Assembly (NCBI RefSeq): GCF_003028855.1
Contig: NZ_CP028324.1
Span: 1,178,001 to 1,242,000 of the forward strand
Direction: 5' to 3'
DNA: 64,000 nucleotides
Source of the DNA: Pseudoduganella armeniaca
GTDB taxonomy: Bacteria > Pseudomonadota > Gammaproteobacteria > Burkholderiales > Burkholderiaceae_D
Shown in pieces: positions 41,878 to 52,504 of the stretch (positions within the stretch are counted from its first letter, which is position 1; each line of letters starts with the position of its first letter). The notes under the pieces were generated by a model. The model saw only the letters and a list, made by a program, of their open reading frames with translations, searched no databases and was not told where the DNA came from. Made by a program: the position numbers and the translations under genes.

Positions 41878-42945
41878 TCAGCCCAGGGAAACCGCGGGGC
41901 CAACGCGGCCGCTGCGCAAGCGGGCGCGCAGCCAGGTGCGCACGGGCGCGTCGAAATGCTTGTCCAGCTGCAGGCACAGATAGAACAGCAGCGCGGCCAT
42001 CGCCAGCGCCAGCGGCCGTTCCCAGCCGTGCACGAACGCGGCGCTCTTGCGCACGATATGGCCGAACGGTACGTGCATCAGGTACAACGGATAGCTTGCC
42101 ACGCCCAGCACCTCGAGGGCCCTGGCTTGCCAGGCGCGCGACGGTTCCTCGCTGGCCGCGACGATCACGGCGAACGGCAGCACGAGGAACACGGCGATCA
42201 GATGGATGAGCCAGCCATAGCCGGGCGGGCTCGGCGTCACCATCAGCACGGCGACCAGCGGAAAACTGAACCACGCCGGCAGGTTCCAGGTCCAGGCCTG
42301 CAGCCGTGCACGATGACGGTACAGCAGCATGCCCAGGCCGATGCCGAACACAGCGCGCAGGAAGCCGCCAGCCAGGGACGGCCAGCCGCGCAGGTAGCCG
42401 TGGCCGAGCGTATTGGTGGTAAGCGCGACCACTACCAGCAGGCCACCGGCGGCACCGACCAAGATGGCCAGCAAGCGGTTGCTGATGAGTTGCCGGGTAT
42501 AAGCGTAAAGAAGGTTCACCAGCATTTCCAGCGCCAGCGACCAGAAACAGATATTTACGGAATACATGGCCTGGGAGCCGTTGACGCTATAAGGCAGGAA
42601 ACACAGTGCCAGCACCATGGCCAGCAGCCATTCCAGCACGGCGCTGTGCGGCTCGCCACCGCTGATGGTGCGGACAATAAAGTAGGCAGTGCAAATCACG
42701 ACGGACAAGGCATATACCGGATACAGCCGGGCGAAGCGCAAGCGCATGAATTCGCCGGGAGTGATTTTGCCGGACCTGATCTTGTCGTCGTAGGCGTGCG
42801 CGATCACGAAACCGCTCAGCATGAAGAACAGGTCGACAGCGAGATGGCTCTGCTGGAAATGAAAGCGGAACAGTTCGTCCCAATGGCGGGCAAGCACGAA
42901 CAGTGCGGCCATGCCGCGAATCCCGTCAAGATAGGAAAATCTCAT
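41878..42945 (-). CDS. Acyltransferase 3 family membrane protein
   Basis: The 355-residue protein of the OafA/YrhL acyltransferase-3 family begins RFSYLDGIRGMAALFVLARH; the Arg-Gly and His after the first helix are family-typical. It has about ten predicted membrane helices, including LAVDLFFMLSGFVIAHAY. Such proteins transfer acetyl or other acyl groups to exported sugars such as O-antigen, capsule or periplasmic glycans. No glycan genes are adjacent, so the acceptor is unknown. An unusually AT-rich stretch (42975-43080) precedes its start. Confidence 0.87.
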   Translation of the reverse strand: MRFSYLDGIRGMAALFVLARHWDELFRFHFQQSHLAVDLFFMLSGFVIAHAYDDKIRSGKITPGEFMRLRFARLYPVYALSVVICTAYFIVRTISGGEPHSAVLEWLLAMVLALCFLPYSVNGSQAMYSVNICFWSLALEMLVNLLYAYTRQLISNRLLAILVGAAGGLLVVVALTTNTLGHGYLRGWPSLAGGFLRAVFGIGLGMLLYRHRARLQAWTWNLPAWFSFPLVAVLMVTPSPPGYGWLIHLIAVFLVLPFAVIVAASEEPSRAWQARALEVLGVASYPLYLMHVPFGHIVRKSAAFVHGWERPLALAMAALLFYLCLQLDKHFDAPVRTWLRARLRSGRVGPAVSLG

Positions 42946-43085
42946 GAGTAACGAAGCAAGGGGAACAAAAGTGCCGCGATGCTAACGTCATTTAAATAAA
43001 AAGAAAAGACAAAATAATAATTCTTTTTTAGAAACATTCATTACATCGATATTATGCGATGTATGAATATCGGATATGGCGCCGC

Positions 43086-43123
43086 GTTTACATATTGTTT
43101 ACGCGGCGGCCTCGACTGTTTAC
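43086..43123 (+). promoter_or_regulatory. Putative KdpE operator: three GTTTAC repeats
   Basis: GTTTAC occurs at 43086-43091, 43097-43102 and 43118-43123. Spacings of 11 and 21 bp place the repeats on one face of the helix. They lie 60-100 bp upstream of the first kdp start. E. coli KdpE is known to bind a T-rich site at the kdp promoter, so these are the best candidate operator here. Confidence 0.45.
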
Positions 43124-43182
43124 CCCATCTTTAGACGCCGACCGATAACCTTCCAGCATCTCAACACCGCCTGGAGGTATTC

Positions 43183-43275
43183 ATGGACATCGTATTCATC
43201 GGCCTGATCGCGCTGTGCGTCGGCCTGGCCGGCGCGCTGGTGCACGGCTGTGCCCAGCTCGAAGGCCGGCCATGA
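43183..43275 (+). CDS. Small membrane protein ahead of kdpF, 30 residues
   Basis: This short frame (MDIVFIGLIALCVGLAG, ending QLEGRP) encodes one hydrophobic helix. A good ribosome site (CTGGAGG) lies 6 nt before the ATG. Its stop overlaps the kdpF start by 4 nt (ATGA), so the two are translationally coupled. It is too short for most gene callers. I infer a Kdp accessory or coupling peptide. Confidence 0.6.
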   Translation: MDIVFIGLIALCVGLAGALVHGCAQLEGRP

Positions 43276-43361
43276 GCGCCGTGGCGTTTGTCGCCGCCGT
43301 CGTCGCGGCTGGCCTGCTGGTCTATTTATTGGCGGCGCTGCTGCGCGCCGAATCCCTGTGA
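43272..43361 (+). CDS. kdpF: KdpF-like small subunit, 29 residues
   Basis: The single-helix peptide (MSAVAFVAAVVAAGLLVYLL, ending AESL) fits KdpF in size, hydrophobicity and position directly before kdpA. KdpF stabilises the KdpABC potassium ATPase in the membrane. The stop overlaps the GTG start of kdpA (GTGA). Identification rests on context and length more than on sequence. Confidence 0.72.
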   Translation: MSAVAFVAAVVAAGLLVYLLAALLRAESL

Positions 43362-45115
43362 ACGCGCCGTTCCTCGTCCTGCTGGGCGCTTTCCTGGCCA
43401 GCCTGCTGGCACTGGCATTGCCGCTGGGCGCCTGGCTGGCCCGGGTCGGCGATGCCACACGCTCGCCGATCGGCACCGGCCGTGGCGCCCGCGTGGAGCG
43501 CGCCTTGTACCGGCTTGCCGGTATCGACCCTGGCGCCGGCATGGGCTGGCGCGGCTATGCGCTGGCGCTGCTGGCATTCAATGCGCTCGGAACCCTGTTC
43601 GTTTATACGGTACAGCGACTGCAAGCCTGGCTGCCCCTCAATCCGCAGGGCCTGCCCAACGTGGCAGCCGACTCGTCGTTCAACACGGCGGTCAGCTTTG
43701 TCGCCAACACCAACTGGCAAGGCTACGCGGGCGAGCAGACCATGAGCCACCTGACGCAGATGGTCGCGCTGACGGGCCAGAACTTCTTTTCGGCCGCCAC
43801 CGGGATCGCCGTCGTGTTCGCGCTGGTACGCGGCTTCGCCGCCCGCTCCGCCCACACGATCGGTAACTTCTGGGTGGACGTGACCCGCGCGACGGTATAC
43901 GTGCTGCTGCCGCTGTCGCTGCTGCTGGCCGTGTTCCTGATGGGGCAGGGCGTGATCCAGAACTTCGACGGCCAGCGCGACGTGACGTTGCTCGAGCCGG
44001 TAACGTACCAGGTGCCCGGCGGCGGCGCCGTGACCGCAGCGACCCAGGCTTTGCCGATGGGCCCCGTGGCGTCGCAGGAGGCCATCAAGCTGCTGGGCAC
44101 CAACGGCGGCGGCTTCTTCAACGCCAATTCCGCCCATCCCTACGAAAACCCGACCGCCCTGGCCAACTTCGCCCAGATGCTGGCGATCTTCCTGATCCCG
44201 GCTGCCCTGTGCTTCGCGTTTGGCCGCATGGTGGGCGACATCCGCCAGGGCTGGGCCGTGCTGGCCGCGATGACGATCGTGTTCGTGCTGGCGGCCATCG
44301 CGCTGGCGGCGGCGGAACAGCAGGCCCACCCCGGCCTGGCGGCCCTCGGCGTCGACCAGGCGGCCAGTGCGCTCCAGGCCGGCGGCAATATGGAAGGCAA
44401 GGAAACCCGCTTCGGCATCGCGGCATCGAGTCTGTTCGCCGCCGTGACCACGGCCGCCTCCTGCGGCGCGGTGAATGCGATGCACGACTCGCTGATGCCA
44501 CTGGGCGGCGCCGTGCCGCTGCTGCTGATGCAGTTCGGCGAAGTGATCTTCGGCGGCGTCGGCTCCGGCCTGTACGGCATGCTGGTGTTCGCGCTGCTGG
44601 CCGTATTCATCGCCGGCCTGATGATCGGCCGCACGCCGGAGTACCTGGGCAAGAAGATCGGCCCCTACGAGATGAAGATGCTGGCGCTGGCGATCCTCGT
44701 TACGCCCCTGCTGGTCCTGGCGGGAACGGCGCTCGCCGTCAGCATCCCGGCCGGCGTCGCCGGCGTCGCCAACCCTGGCGCGCATGGCTTCACGGAGATC
44801 CTGTACGCGTTCAGCTCGGCGGCGAACAACAACGGCAGCGCGTTTGCCGGCCTGTCCGCCAATACGCCGTTCTACAACGTGCTGCTGGCGCTGGCGATGT
44901 GGTTCGGCCGCTTCGCCGTCATCGTGCCCGTGCTGGCGATCGCCGGCGCTCTGGCCGCGCGCCAGCGCCTGCCGGCCGGCAGCGGCACGATGCCGACCCA
45001 CGGGCCGCTGTTCGTGCTGCTGCTGATCGGCGTCGTGCTGCTGGTCGGGGTGCTGAACTACGTGCCCGCGCTGGCGCTGGGGCCCGTCATCGAACACCTG
45101 CAACTTTTCCAATAA
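43358..45115 (+). CDS. kdpA: Potassium-transporting ATPase, K+-binding channel subunit
   Basis: The 585-residue membrane protein, with about ten helices, derives from a potassium-channel fold with four pore repeats. Filter-like segments are visible, for example TNGGGFFNANSAHPYENP and TTAASCGAVNAMHDSL. The start is GTG 43358, coupled to kdpF; the frame from 43250 reads through kdpF. KdpA binds and translocates K+ under limitation while KdpB hydrolyses ATP. Ten bp precede kdpB. Confidence 0.94.
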   Translation: MNAPFLVLLGAFLASLLALALPLGAWLARVGDATRSPIGTGRGARVERALYRLAGIDPGAGMGWRGYALALLAFNALGTLFVYTVQRLQAWLPLNPQGLPNVAADSSFNTAVSFVANTNWQGYAGEQTMSHLTQMVALTGQNFFSAATGIAVVFALVRGFAARSAHTIGNFWVDVTRATVYVLLPLSLLLAVFLMGQGVIQNFDGQRDVTLLEPVTYQVPGGGAVTAATQALPMGPVASQEAIKLLGTNGGGFFNANSAHPYENPTALANFAQMLAIFLIPAALCFAFGRMVGDIRQGWAVLAAMTIVFVLAAIALAAAEQQAHPGLAALGVDQAASALQAGGNMEGKETRFGIAASSLFAAVTTAASCGAVNAMHDSLMPLGGAVPLLLMQFGEVIFGGVGSGLYGMLVFALLAVFIAGLMIGRTPEYLGKKIGPYEMKMLALAILVTPLLVLAGTALAVSIPAGVAGVANPGAHGFTEILYAFSSAANNNGSAFAGLSANTPFYNVLLALAMWFGRFAVIVPVLAIAGALAARQRLPAGSGTMPTHGPLFVLLLIGVVLLVGVLNYVPALALGPVIEHLQLFQ

Positions 45116-45125
45116 GAGGATACCC

Positions 45126-47168
<2,043 letters not shown>

Positions 47169-47179
47169 GGAGTTACTTC

Positions 47180-47748
47180 ATGACTGCATTGATTCGTCCC
47201 GCCCTCGTCATCTTCGCCGCGCTGACACTGGCCTGCGGCATCGCCTACCCGCTGGCCGTCACCGCCATCGGCCGGGCAGTGTTCCCGGCGCAGGCCGCCG
47301 GCAGCCTGCTCGTGTCGGACGGCCAGGTCGTCGGCTCGCGCCTGATCGGGCAGTCGTTCACGGCGCCGCGCTACTTCTGGGGCGGCCATCCGCCACCGCG
47401 CCGATGGCATACAACGGTGGCGCATCCGGCGGTTCGAACCAGGGCCCGCTGAACCCGGCCCTGCTGGACGCGGTGAACAGCCGCGTCGCCGCGCTGCGCG
47501 CCGCCGATCCGGGCAACCTGGCGCCGGTCCCGGTGGACCTGGTCACGGCGTCGGCCAGCGGCCTCGATCCCGACATCAGCCTGGCGGCCGCCGATTACCA
47601 GGTCGCGCGCGTGGCCCGTGCACGCGGCCTCGATGTGGCCCAGGTACGGGCGCAAGTGGCGCGCCATGCGGAGCGGCCGCTGTTCGGCTTCCTGGGTGAG
47701 CCGCGCGTCAACGTGCTGGCGTTGAACCTGGCACTGGATACCCACTGA
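47180..47748 (+). pseudogene. kdpC: Potassium ATPase subunit C, frameshifted
   Basis: KdpC is a single-span subunit needed for assembly of the ATPase and its ATP affinity. The N-terminal part (MTALIRPALVIFAALTLA to SFTAPRYFW) is in one frame. The rest (PMAYNGGASGGSNQGPLN through FGFLGEPRVNVLALNLAL) is in the next. Restoring one G in the run TGGGG at 47379-47382 gives the family sequence YFWGRPSATAPMAYN, so one base is missing. Total length is 569 nt, one short of 190 codons. With kdpFAB and kdpDE intact, either a recent mutation or an assembly error is likely. Confidence 0.88.
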
Positions 47749-47776
47749 TTTGCCAACGATCCGCTACACTGCGCCC

Positions 47777-50464
47777 ATGATGCCCGACGACCGCCAGCGC
47801 CCCGACCCGGATGTCCTGCTCGCGCAGGTGCAGGCCGGTGCCGCCCGCGCGGCGCGCGGCCGGCTGCGCATCTATTTCGGCGCTTCCGCCGGCGCCGGCA
47901 AGACCTATGCGATGCTGGCGGCCGCGCGCAAGCTGCAGGCCGAGGGCACCCGGCCGCTGGTGGGCATCGTCGAGACGCACGGCCGCGCCGAGACGGCGGC
48001 GCTGCTCGACGGGCTCGAGGTACTGCCCAGGAAGGACATGGCGTGGCGCGGCAAGGCATTGCCGGAGTTCGATCTCGATGGCGCGCTGGCGCGGCGGCCG
48101 GCGCTGCTGCTGGTGGACGAGCTGGCCCATTCGAACGCGCCGGGATCGCGCCACCCGAAGCGCTGGCAGGATGTCGAGGAACTGCTGGAGGCGGGCATCG
48201 ACGTCTTCACGACGGTCAACGTCCAGCACCTGGAGAGCCTGAACGACGTGGTGGGCGGCATCACCGGCATCCGCGTGGCGGAGACCCTGCCGGACACGAT
48301 GTTCGACCGCGCCGACGAGGTGGTGCTGGTGGACGTGCCGGCCGACGAGCTGCTGGCCCGCCTGCGGCGCGGCCAGGTGTACCAGGGCGGGCAGGCCGGG
48401 CAGGCGGCGCGCAACTTCTTCCGCAAGGGGAACCTGATCGCGTTGCGCGAGCTGGCGCTGCGCCGCACGGCCGAACGCATCGGCGACGACGTGCAGGCCT
48501 ACCGCGTGGAGAAGTCGATCAGCCCGTTGTGGAAGACGGGCGTGGCGCTGCTGGCCTGCGTGGGGCCGCGGCCCGGCGCGGAGCACGTGGTGCGCAGCGC
48601 GGCAAGGCTGGCCGGCCAGCTGAACGCCCCCTGGCATGCCGTCTACGTCGAGACGCCGTCGTTGCAGCGGCTGCCGGCGGCGCGGCGCGAACGTATCCTG
48701 CAGACGCTCAAGCTGGCGCAGGACCTGGGCGCGACGACGGCGGTGCTGGCCGGCGACGACATCGGCGCCGCCATTGCCCGCTATGCGCTGGCGCAGAACA
48801 TCGGCAAGGCGATGCTGGGGCGCGCCACGCGCAACTGGCCATGGCGCATGCCGCACCTGCGCCGCATCGCGGCCGCCGCGCCGGCGCTGGACATCGTGGA
48901 AACGGGCACGGACGCCCTGGCCGCGCCGGCCCGGTCCGGCCAGGCCGCCGAGCCGCGCGACGAGGCGGCGCCGGCAGGCTGGCGCCGCTACCTGCTGGCC
49001 GCCGCCGCCAGCGGCTTGGTCGCGCTGGCCGGTGTCCCGCTGGCCGGGATACTCGAAGTCACCAATATCGCGATGCTGTTCCTGCTGGCCGTGCTGCTGG
49101 CGGCCGTGCGGCTGGGCCGCGGGCCGGCCGTGCTGTCCAGCTTTGTCGGCGTGGCGGCGTTCGACTACCTGTTCGTACAGCCCACCTTCTCGTTTGCCGT
49201 CAGCGATTTCCAGTACCTGATCACCTTTGCCGTGATGCTGGTCGTGGGCCTGATTGCCAGCCACCTGACGGCCGGGCTGCGCTTCCAGGCGCGGGTGGCT
49301 TCGCATCGCGAGGAGCGGGCGCGTGCCTTGTATGAATACGCGCGCGAGCTGACGGGCGTGCTGCAAACGGAGCAGGTCTACGAAATCACGCAACGCACGC
49401 TGGCGCAAGCGTTCCGCGCCCACGTCACGTTGTTGTTGCCGGACGCGCAGGGGCGGTTGGAGACGCCGGCACCGGCCGGGCCAGGGCACTTGCCCGACCT
49501 GGGCATCGCGCAATGGGCGTTCGATCACGCCGAGGCGGCCGGCAGCGGTACCGGCACCTTGCCCGCGGCGCCTCTGTTCTACCTGCCGCTGGTGGCACCG
49601 ATGCGTACCCGCGGCGTGCTGGCGCTGGAGCCGCGCGAACGGCGCTGGTTGCTGATTCCGGAACAGCGGCGCCAGCTCGATACGTTCGCGGCGCTGGCGG
49701 CCATCGCGCTGGAGCGGGTGCATTACATCGACGTGGCCCAGGGTGCCTTGCTGCAGATGGAATCGGAGCGGCTGCGCAATTCGCTGCTGGCGGCGCTGTC
49801 GCACGACCTGCGCACGCCGCTGACGTCGCTGGTGGGCCTGGCCGAATCGCTGGCGCTGTCGCCGCTGTCGCCGGTGCAGCTGGAGCTGGCCCATGCCCTG
49901 CGCGAGGAGACGCTGCGCATGAGTACCCTGGTGGCGAACCTGCTGGACATGGCCCGTATCGAGAGCGGCGCCGTGCACCTGAACCTGCAGTGGCAGGCGC
50001 TGGAGGAAACCGTGGGCAGCGCGCTGCGCGCGAGCCGCGCCGTGCTGGCGTCGCACCGGGTGGTGACGGCCCTGCCGCGCGAGCTGCCGCTGGTGCGCTA
50101 TGACGCCGTGCTGATCGAGCGGGTGCTGGCCAACCTGCTGGAGAACGCCGCGAAATACACGCCGCCCGGCAGCACGGTCACGCTGTCCGCGCGGCCGCAC
50201 GAGGGCCGGCTGGAAGTCACGGTGGCAGACGACGGCCCCGGCCTGCCGGCCGGCCAGGAAGAAGCGATCTTCGAGAAATTCACGCGCGGCGAGCGCGAGT
50301 CGGCCAAGCCCGGCGTGGGGCTGGGGCTGGCGATCTGCCGGGCGCTCGTGCAGGCGCATGGCGGCACCATTGCCGCGCGCCGGGCGCCGCAGGGCGGCGC
50401 GGCGCTCGTGTTTACGCTACCGCTGGGCACCGCGCCCGCACCGCCGGAGGAACTCCATGAATGA
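47777..50464 (+). CDS. kdpD: Osmosensitive K+ channel histidine kinase
   Basis: The 895-residue sensor kinase has an N-terminal KdpD domain with Walker A GASAGAGKT (35-43) and VNVQHLESLNDVV. A universal-stress-like domain follows, then four membrane helices (about 405-500), a GAF-like region and a histidine kinase module. The phospho-acceptor is H676 in SHDLRTPL, and the N box is NLLENAAKY. It senses low K+ and phosphorylates KdpE. Two adjacent ATGs (47777, 47780) are possible starts; a TTG at 47750 is less likely. The 3' end overlaps kdpE by 8 nt. Confidence 0.95.
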   Translation: MMPDDRQRPDPDVLLAQVQAGAARAARGRLRIYFGASAGAGKTYAMLAAARKLQAEGTRPLVGIVETHGRAETAALLDGLEVLPRKDMAWRGKALPEFDLDGALARRPALLLVDELAHSNAPGSRHPKRWQDVEELLEAGIDVFTTVNVQHLESLNDVVGGITGIRVAETLPDTMFDRADEVVLVDVPADELLARLRRGQVYQGGQAGQAARNFFRKGNLIALRELALRRTAERIGDDVQAYRVEKSISPLWKTGVALLACVGPRPGAEHVVRSAARLAGQLNAPWHAVYVETPSLQRLPAARRERILQTLKLAQDLGATTAVLAGDDIGAAIARYALAQNIGKAMLGRATRNWPWRMPHLRRIAAAAPALDIVETGTDALAAPARSGQAAEPRDEAAPAGWRRYLLAAAASGLVALAGVPLAGILEVTNIAMLFLLAVLLAAVRLGRGPAVLSSFVGVAAFDYLFVQPTFSFAVSDFQYLITFAVMLVVGLIASHLTAGLRFQARVASHREERARALYEYARELTGVLQTEQVYEITQRTLAQAFRAHVTLLLPDAQGRLETPAPAGPGHLPDLGIAQWAFDHAEAAGSGTGTLPAAPLFYLPLVAPMRTRGVLALEPRERRWLLIPEQRRQLDTFAALAAIALERVHYIDVAQGALLQMESERLRNSLLAALSHDLRTPLTSLVGLAESLALSPLSPVQLELAHALREETLRMSTLVANLLDMARIESGAVHLNLQWQALEETVGSALRASRAVLASHRVVTALPRELPLVRYDAVLIERVLANLLENAAKYTPPGSTVTLSARPHEGRLEVTVADDGPGLPAGQEEAIFEKFTRGERESAKPGVGLGLAICRALVQAHGGTIAARRAPQGGAALVFTLPLGTAPAPPEELHE

Positions 50465-51158
50465 CGTAACGATGCCCACCGCGCTGCTGGTGGAGGATGA
50501 ACCGCAGATCCGCCGCTTCGTCCGCCTGGCGCTGGAAGAGGAAGGCTGGCATGTGCAGGAGTCGGCCACGATGCAGCGCGGCCTGATCGATGCCGGCACG
50601 CGCCGGCCCGATCTCGTCATCCTCGACCTGGGCCTGCCGGACGGCGACGGCGTCGACCTGATCGCCGACCTGCGCAGCTGGTCGCCGGTGCCCGTGATCG
50701 TGCTGTCGGCCCGCGTGTCGGAAGAGGAAAAGATCCGCGCCCTCGACGCCGGCGCGGACGACTACCTGACCAAGCCGTTCGGCGTGGGCGAGCTGCTGGC
50801 ACGCGTGCGCGCCTTGCGACGGCGCCGCCGCGCACCGGAGCAGGACACGCTCGGCGCCGTGCAGTTCGGCGACGTGCGCGTCGATCTGCAGTCGCGCCTG
50901 GTCACACGCGGCGGCCAGATGGTACACCTGACGCCCACCGAATACCGGCTGCTGGCGGTACTGGTCAACAACGCCAACCGCGTCGTCACCAATCCCCAGC
51001 TGCTGCGCGAGGTATGGGGGCCATCGAACACCGAGAACGGCCACTACCTGCGCATCTACATGGGCCACCTGCGCCAGAAGCTGGAGCGCGATCCCGCCCA
51101 GCCCGCACACCTGCTGACGGAGACCGCGGTGGGTTACCGCTTGCTGCTGGGCGGCTAG
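50457..51158 (+). CDS. kdpE: Kdp operon response regulator
   Basis: The 233-residue OmpR-type regulator has its phospho-acceptor D57 in VILDLGLPDGDG, the acidic pair in LLVEDEP, and Lys in LTKPFG. A C-terminal winged helix (about 130-230) follows, with TPTEYRLLAVL and the recognition helix region NGHYLRIYMGHLRQKL. It activates kdp transcription under potassium limitation. GGAGG lies 6 nt before the ATG. A short hairpin terminator follows. Confidence 0.95.
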   Translation: MNDVTMPTALLVEDEPQIRRFVRLALEEEGWHVQESATMQRGLIDAGTRRPDLVILDLGLPDGDGVDLIADLRSWSPVPVIVLSARVSEEEKIRALDAGADDYLTKPFGVGELLARVRALRRRRRAPEQDTLGAVQFGDVRVDLQSRLVTRGGQMVHLTPTEYRLLAVLVNNANRVVTNPQLLREVWGPSNTENGHYLRIYMGHLRQKLERDPAQPAHLLTETAVGYRLLLGG

Positions 51159-51168
51159 CACATACACC

Positions 51169-51191
51169 GGGGCCGTCCCGGCCCCTTTCTT
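51169..51191 (+). terminator. Terminator after kdpE
   Basis: A 6-bp GC stem (GGGGCC / GGCCCC, 51169-51174 with 51180-51185) is followed by TTTCTT, 10 bp after the kdpE stop. The stem is short, so efficiency is uncertain. Confidence 0.6.
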
Positions 51192-51209
51192 CAACTTTGA
51201 AAGTACTTC

Positions 51210-51926
51210 ATGAAACGATTGATTTCAGGCGTCGTCACGTCCCTGCTCTTGACAACCAGCTACGCCCAAGACGGCGCGGTCTCGTTCAATGCCGCCGCCA
51301 CCTCCGATTACCGCTACCGCGGCATCTCGCAAACCCGGTTGCGCCCGGCGCTGCAGGGCGGCGTCGACTGGACCGACAGCGCCAGCGGCGTCTACGCCGG
51401 CGCGTGGGCCTCGACGATCCGCTGGACGCGCGACGCCGGCGGGGACGGTGGTGTCGAACTGGACCTGTACGCCGGCCAGCGCGGCACGCTGGCGCACGGC
51501 GTCAGCTACGACGTGGGGGTGCTGGGCTATGCCTATCCGTCCAACGGCCTGGCGCCGAATGCGGACACGCTGGAGCTGTACAGCCAGCTGGGCTACGGGC
51601 CGGTCTCGGTCAAATACTCGCACGCGCTGACGAACCTGTTCGGCTTTGCCGGCAGCCGGCATAGCGGCTACCTGGACGCTTCCGCCACCCAGGACCTGGG
51701 CGCGGGCTGGACCTTGAACCTGCACGCCGGCCGCCAGCGCGTGCGCCAGCATGCCGTGTCCAGCTACACCGACTGGAAGGTGGGCGTGACGAAAGAGGTG
51801 GCGGGTGCGACGGTGGCGCTGGCGTACGTCGGCACGAACGCGGACAAGGCGGCCTACGCCTCGCCCGTGAACGGCAAGTTCACCGGGCGCGACGCGCTGC
51901 AGCTGACGGTGTCGAAAGTATTCTGA
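51210..51926 (+). CDS. TorF-family outer-membrane beta-barrel protein
   Basis: The 238-residue protein has a signal peptide (ending SYAQ). Its mature N-terminus AVSFNAAATSDYRYRGISQT is the signature of the TIGR02001/TorF putative porin family. Alternating strands continue to the C-terminal aromatic VSKVF, as in outer-membrane proteins. Substrate unknown. It follows the kdp terminator and is probably a separate unit. Confidence 0.85.
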   Translation: MKRLISGVVTSLLLTTSYAQDGAVSFNAAATSDYRYRGISQTRLRPALQGGVDWTDSASGVYAGAWASTIRWTRDAGGDGGVELDLYAGQRGTLAHGVSYDVGVLGYAYPSNGLAPNADTLELYSQLGYGPVSVKYSHALTNLFGFAGSRHSGYLDASATQDLGAGWTLNLHAGRQRVRQHAVSSYTDWKVGVTKEVAGATVALAYVGTNADKAAYASPVNGKFTGRDALQLTVSKVF

Positions 51927-51967
51927 TGCGATGCGCGGCGGCCCGTGGCCGCCGCGTGCGCGATGGC

Positions 51968-52504
51968 TCAGTTGCCGAAGACGGTGGCGTACAGCACGCC
52001 GGGATGGCTGGCCAGCTGCGCGCCTGGCAGCGTGCGTTGCAGTGTCGCCAGCGTGCGGTTGCGCTCGTCGTCCGGCACCTGGTCCGGCACCGGGTTTGTC
52101 ACGATAACGATACGCAGGCCGGGATTGAACAGCCGCGCATTGCCGATCCGTTCGGCCAGCCGGGCCGCGCGTGCCGTATCGCCATGCAGGTCGCCGGCCG
52201 GGATGACGGCCACCTTGGCGGCGATCAGGGCGGCGCGGCTGCCCAGCGAATCGCGGCCGTCGGCATCGACGACGATGTCCTGGAAACGCTGGCCCAGGTT
52301 GTCCAGCTCCGCCTGCACGCTCTTGCCGCATACGGCGCGCACCGCGATGGGCAGCACGCGCTTGCCGCACGGGCTGTCGTGGGGATGGGAATCCGCGTCC
52401 ATCAGCAGCACCTTGCGGCCGGCCAGGCCGCGCAGCGCCGCCAGGTGCTCGGCCAGCGCGAGTTTGGCCGCGCCGGTTCCTTCGCTGACGACGGTGACGA
52501 TCAT
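51968..52504 (-). CDS. ParA/MinD-like protein with degenerate P-loop
   Basis: The 178-residue protein has the ParA layout: an N-terminal strand and loop (MIVTVVSEGTGAAKLALAEHL), then VLLMDADSHPHDSP, DIVVDADGRDS, VIPAGD and IVIVTNPVP. The canonical deviant Walker A (KGGVGKST) is replaced by EGTGAAKLA, so normal ATP binding is doubtful. The protein is also shorter than most ParA. It overlaps the upstream 85-residue gene by 4 nt. No parB or centromere-like sites are nearby, so plasmid-style partitioning is unlikely. Confidence 0.72.
   Translation of the reverse strand: MIVTVVSEGTGAAKLALAEHLAALRGLAGRKVLLMDADSHPHDSPCGKRVLPIAVRAVCGKSVQAELDNLGQRFQDIVVDADGRDSLGSRAALIAAKVAVIPAGDLHGDTARAARLAERIGNARLFNPGLRIVIVTNPVPDQVPDDERNRTLATLQRTLPGAQLASHPGVLYATVFGN

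Noticed and set aside
43050..43110. Dyad around CCGCGTTTACATATTGTTTACGCGG considered as a stand-alone palindromic operator
   Set aside because: The arms pair only at their GC ends; the phased GTTTAC direct repeats explain the sequence better.
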